The notes under the pieces: generated by a model
Database searches by the model: none
What the model was told of the DNA's origin: nothing
What the model saw: only the letters and a program-made list of their open reading frames with translations
Shown here: piece after piece, positions 5,023-5,883 of the stretch
Position numbering within the stretch: the first letter of the stretch is position 1
Layout: each line of letters opens with the position of its first letter
Made by a program: the position numbers and the translations under genes
Source: Clostridia bacterium
Lineage (GTDB): Bacteria; Bacillota; Clostridia; Christensenellales; Aristaeellaceae
Direction: 5' to 3'
Assembly (NCBI GenBank): GCA_017469605.1
Contig: JAFUGB010000082.1
Coordinates: 1 to 5,883 of the forward strand
Length of the DNA stretch: 5,883 nt

Positions 5023-5883
5023 ATGCCCAATATGAGCCAGAAAAAGCTTGCTATGCCCACCCAGGCTGCCTGCGAGCGCGTTCATAATTTCAATGAGGTG
5101 GCCCAGGGCTATACGCTCCAAATGGCCCAGGAGGAAGCGCAGCGCTGCCTGAACTGCAAAAACAAGCCCTGCGTCAGCGGCTGCCCGGTGCAGGTGCATA
5201 TCCCCGATTTTATTCATTTGATCGTGAAGGGCGATCTGGAAGGCGCCTATCGGGAGATCGCCCAAACCAACGCCCTGCCCTCCGTATGCGGCCGGGTATG
5301 TCCCCAGGAAAACCAGTGCGAAAAGCATTGCGTCCGGGGAATCCGGGGCGAGCCGGTGGCCATTGGCCGCCTGGAGCGCTTTGCCGCCGATACCCATAAC
5401 GCCCAGGATGCCGAGCCCCCCGCCAGGCCCGCAAGGAACGGCCACCGCGTGGCGGTGGTGGGCAGCGGGCCTTCCGGTTTGGCCTGCGCTGGCGATTTGG
5501 CCCGCAAGGGATATGAGGTTACGGTATTTGAAGCGCTGCATTGCGCGGGCGGCGTGCTGGTTTACGGTATTCCGGAATTCCGCCTGCCCAAGGCCATCGT
5601 TCGGCGGGAAATCGATACCCTGCAGGCGCTGGGCGTGAAGATTGAGACCAATACCGTGGTGGGCCGCACCATCACGGTGGACGAGCTGATGCGGGAGGCT
5701 GGTTATGAGGCCGTGTTCATCGGCTCGGGCGCCGGCCTGCCCAAATTCATGAACATCCCCGGAGAGAACCTTTGCGGCGTCTTCTCCGCCAATGAATTCC
5801 TCACCCGCAACAACCTGATGAAGGCCTGGCGTGAGGATTACCTGACCCCGATCCATGCCGGCAAGAAGGTCTGTGTCGTGGGC
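5023..5883 (+). CDS. nfnB: NfnB, large subunit of NADH-dependent reduced ferredoxin:NADP+ oxidoreductase (GltD-like), partial at the right edge
   Basis: The frame is open from ATG 5023 to the last base, giving 287 residues of an expected 460-470. The N-terminus carries eight cysteines in the two-cluster pattern of GltD-like proteins: C42, C45, C50, C54 and C89, C93, C99, C103, which should bind two [4Fe-4S] clusters. An FAD-binding Rossmann motif follows, VAVVGSGPSG (143-152) with the ribose-binding E170, then GGVLVYGIPEFRLPK (176-190), a family signature. The window ends at KKVCVVG (281-287), the start of the second, NADPH-binding GxGxxG fold. In the Nfn complex this subunit holds the bifurcating FAD and binds NADP(H). 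GGGAGG (5007-5012), inside the end of nfnA, is 10 nt before the ATG; the later ATG at 5032 is too distant. It could be called the glutamate synthase small subunit (gltD), but adjacency to nfnA points to Nfn. Confidence 0.9.
   Translation, partial: MPNMSQKKLAMPTQAACERVHNFNEVAQGYTLQMAQEEAQRCLNCKNKPCVSGCPVQVHIPDFIHLIVKGDLEGAYREIAQTNALPSVCGRVCPQENQCEKHCVRGIRGEPVAIGRLERFAADTHNAQDAEPPARPARNGHRVAVVGSGPSGLACAGDLARKGYEVTVFEALHCAGGVLVYGIPEFRLPKAIVRREIDTLQALGVKIETNTVVGRTITVDELMREAGYEAVFIGSGAGLPKFMNIPGENLCGVFSANEFLTRNNLMKAWREDYLTPIHAGKKVCVVG

Noticed and set aside
5023..5883. Naming the last gene gltD (glutamate synthase small subunit)
   Set aside because: The motifs alone cannot separate GltD from NfnB, but it lies 2 nt after nfnA and no glutamate synthase large subunit is visible, so NfnB is more likely.

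Overview
The window looks like a chromosomal segment from an anaerobic, fairly GC-rich Firmicute, most likely a Clostridia-class organism. The reasons are strong AGGAG-type ribosome sites before almost every gene, sigma-A style promoters, ATGA and other short gene overlaps, and an electron-bifurcating NfnAB pair, which is typical of strict anaerobes. This placement is an inference from gene content. No rRNA, tRNA, CRISPR array, insertion sequence or phage gene is visible.

Layout. Positions 1-514 (minus strand) hold the start of a secreted protein with at least two bacterial SH3 domains; it runs off the left edge. Positions 515-688 are a divergent control region. It contains a good minus-strand promoter (581-609), a short GC-rich inverted repeat (551-564), and a long base-paired leader (616-678) whose 3' arm carries the ribosome site of the next gene. 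Positions 689-3232 (plus strand) form a tightly packed ABC importer operon: ATPase (TTG start), permease (GTG start, 8-nt overlap) and an NMT1/THI5-like substrate-binding protein (ATGA overlap). It closes with a strong intrinsic terminator at 3243-3284. A near-consensus promoter at 3307-3335 then starts a second plus-strand unit: NAD kinase (nadK, 3371-4162), NfnA (4181-5020) and NfnB (5023 to the right edge, incomplete).

How the genes fit together. The second operon makes biochemical sense as a unit. NAD kinase makes NADP+ from NAD+, and NfnAB reduces NADP+ to NADPH with electrons from NADH and reduced ferredoxin. The importer operon is separate, and its substrate cannot be read from the sequence: the family includes carriers for sulfonates, nitrate, pyrimidine precursors of thiamine, riboflavin and others, and no thiamine or flavin riboswitch is recognisable. 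The observations most worth following up are the ribosome-site-sequestering leader in front of the importer and the co-transcription of NAD kinase with NfnAB. I found no evidence for a wholly new class of system here.
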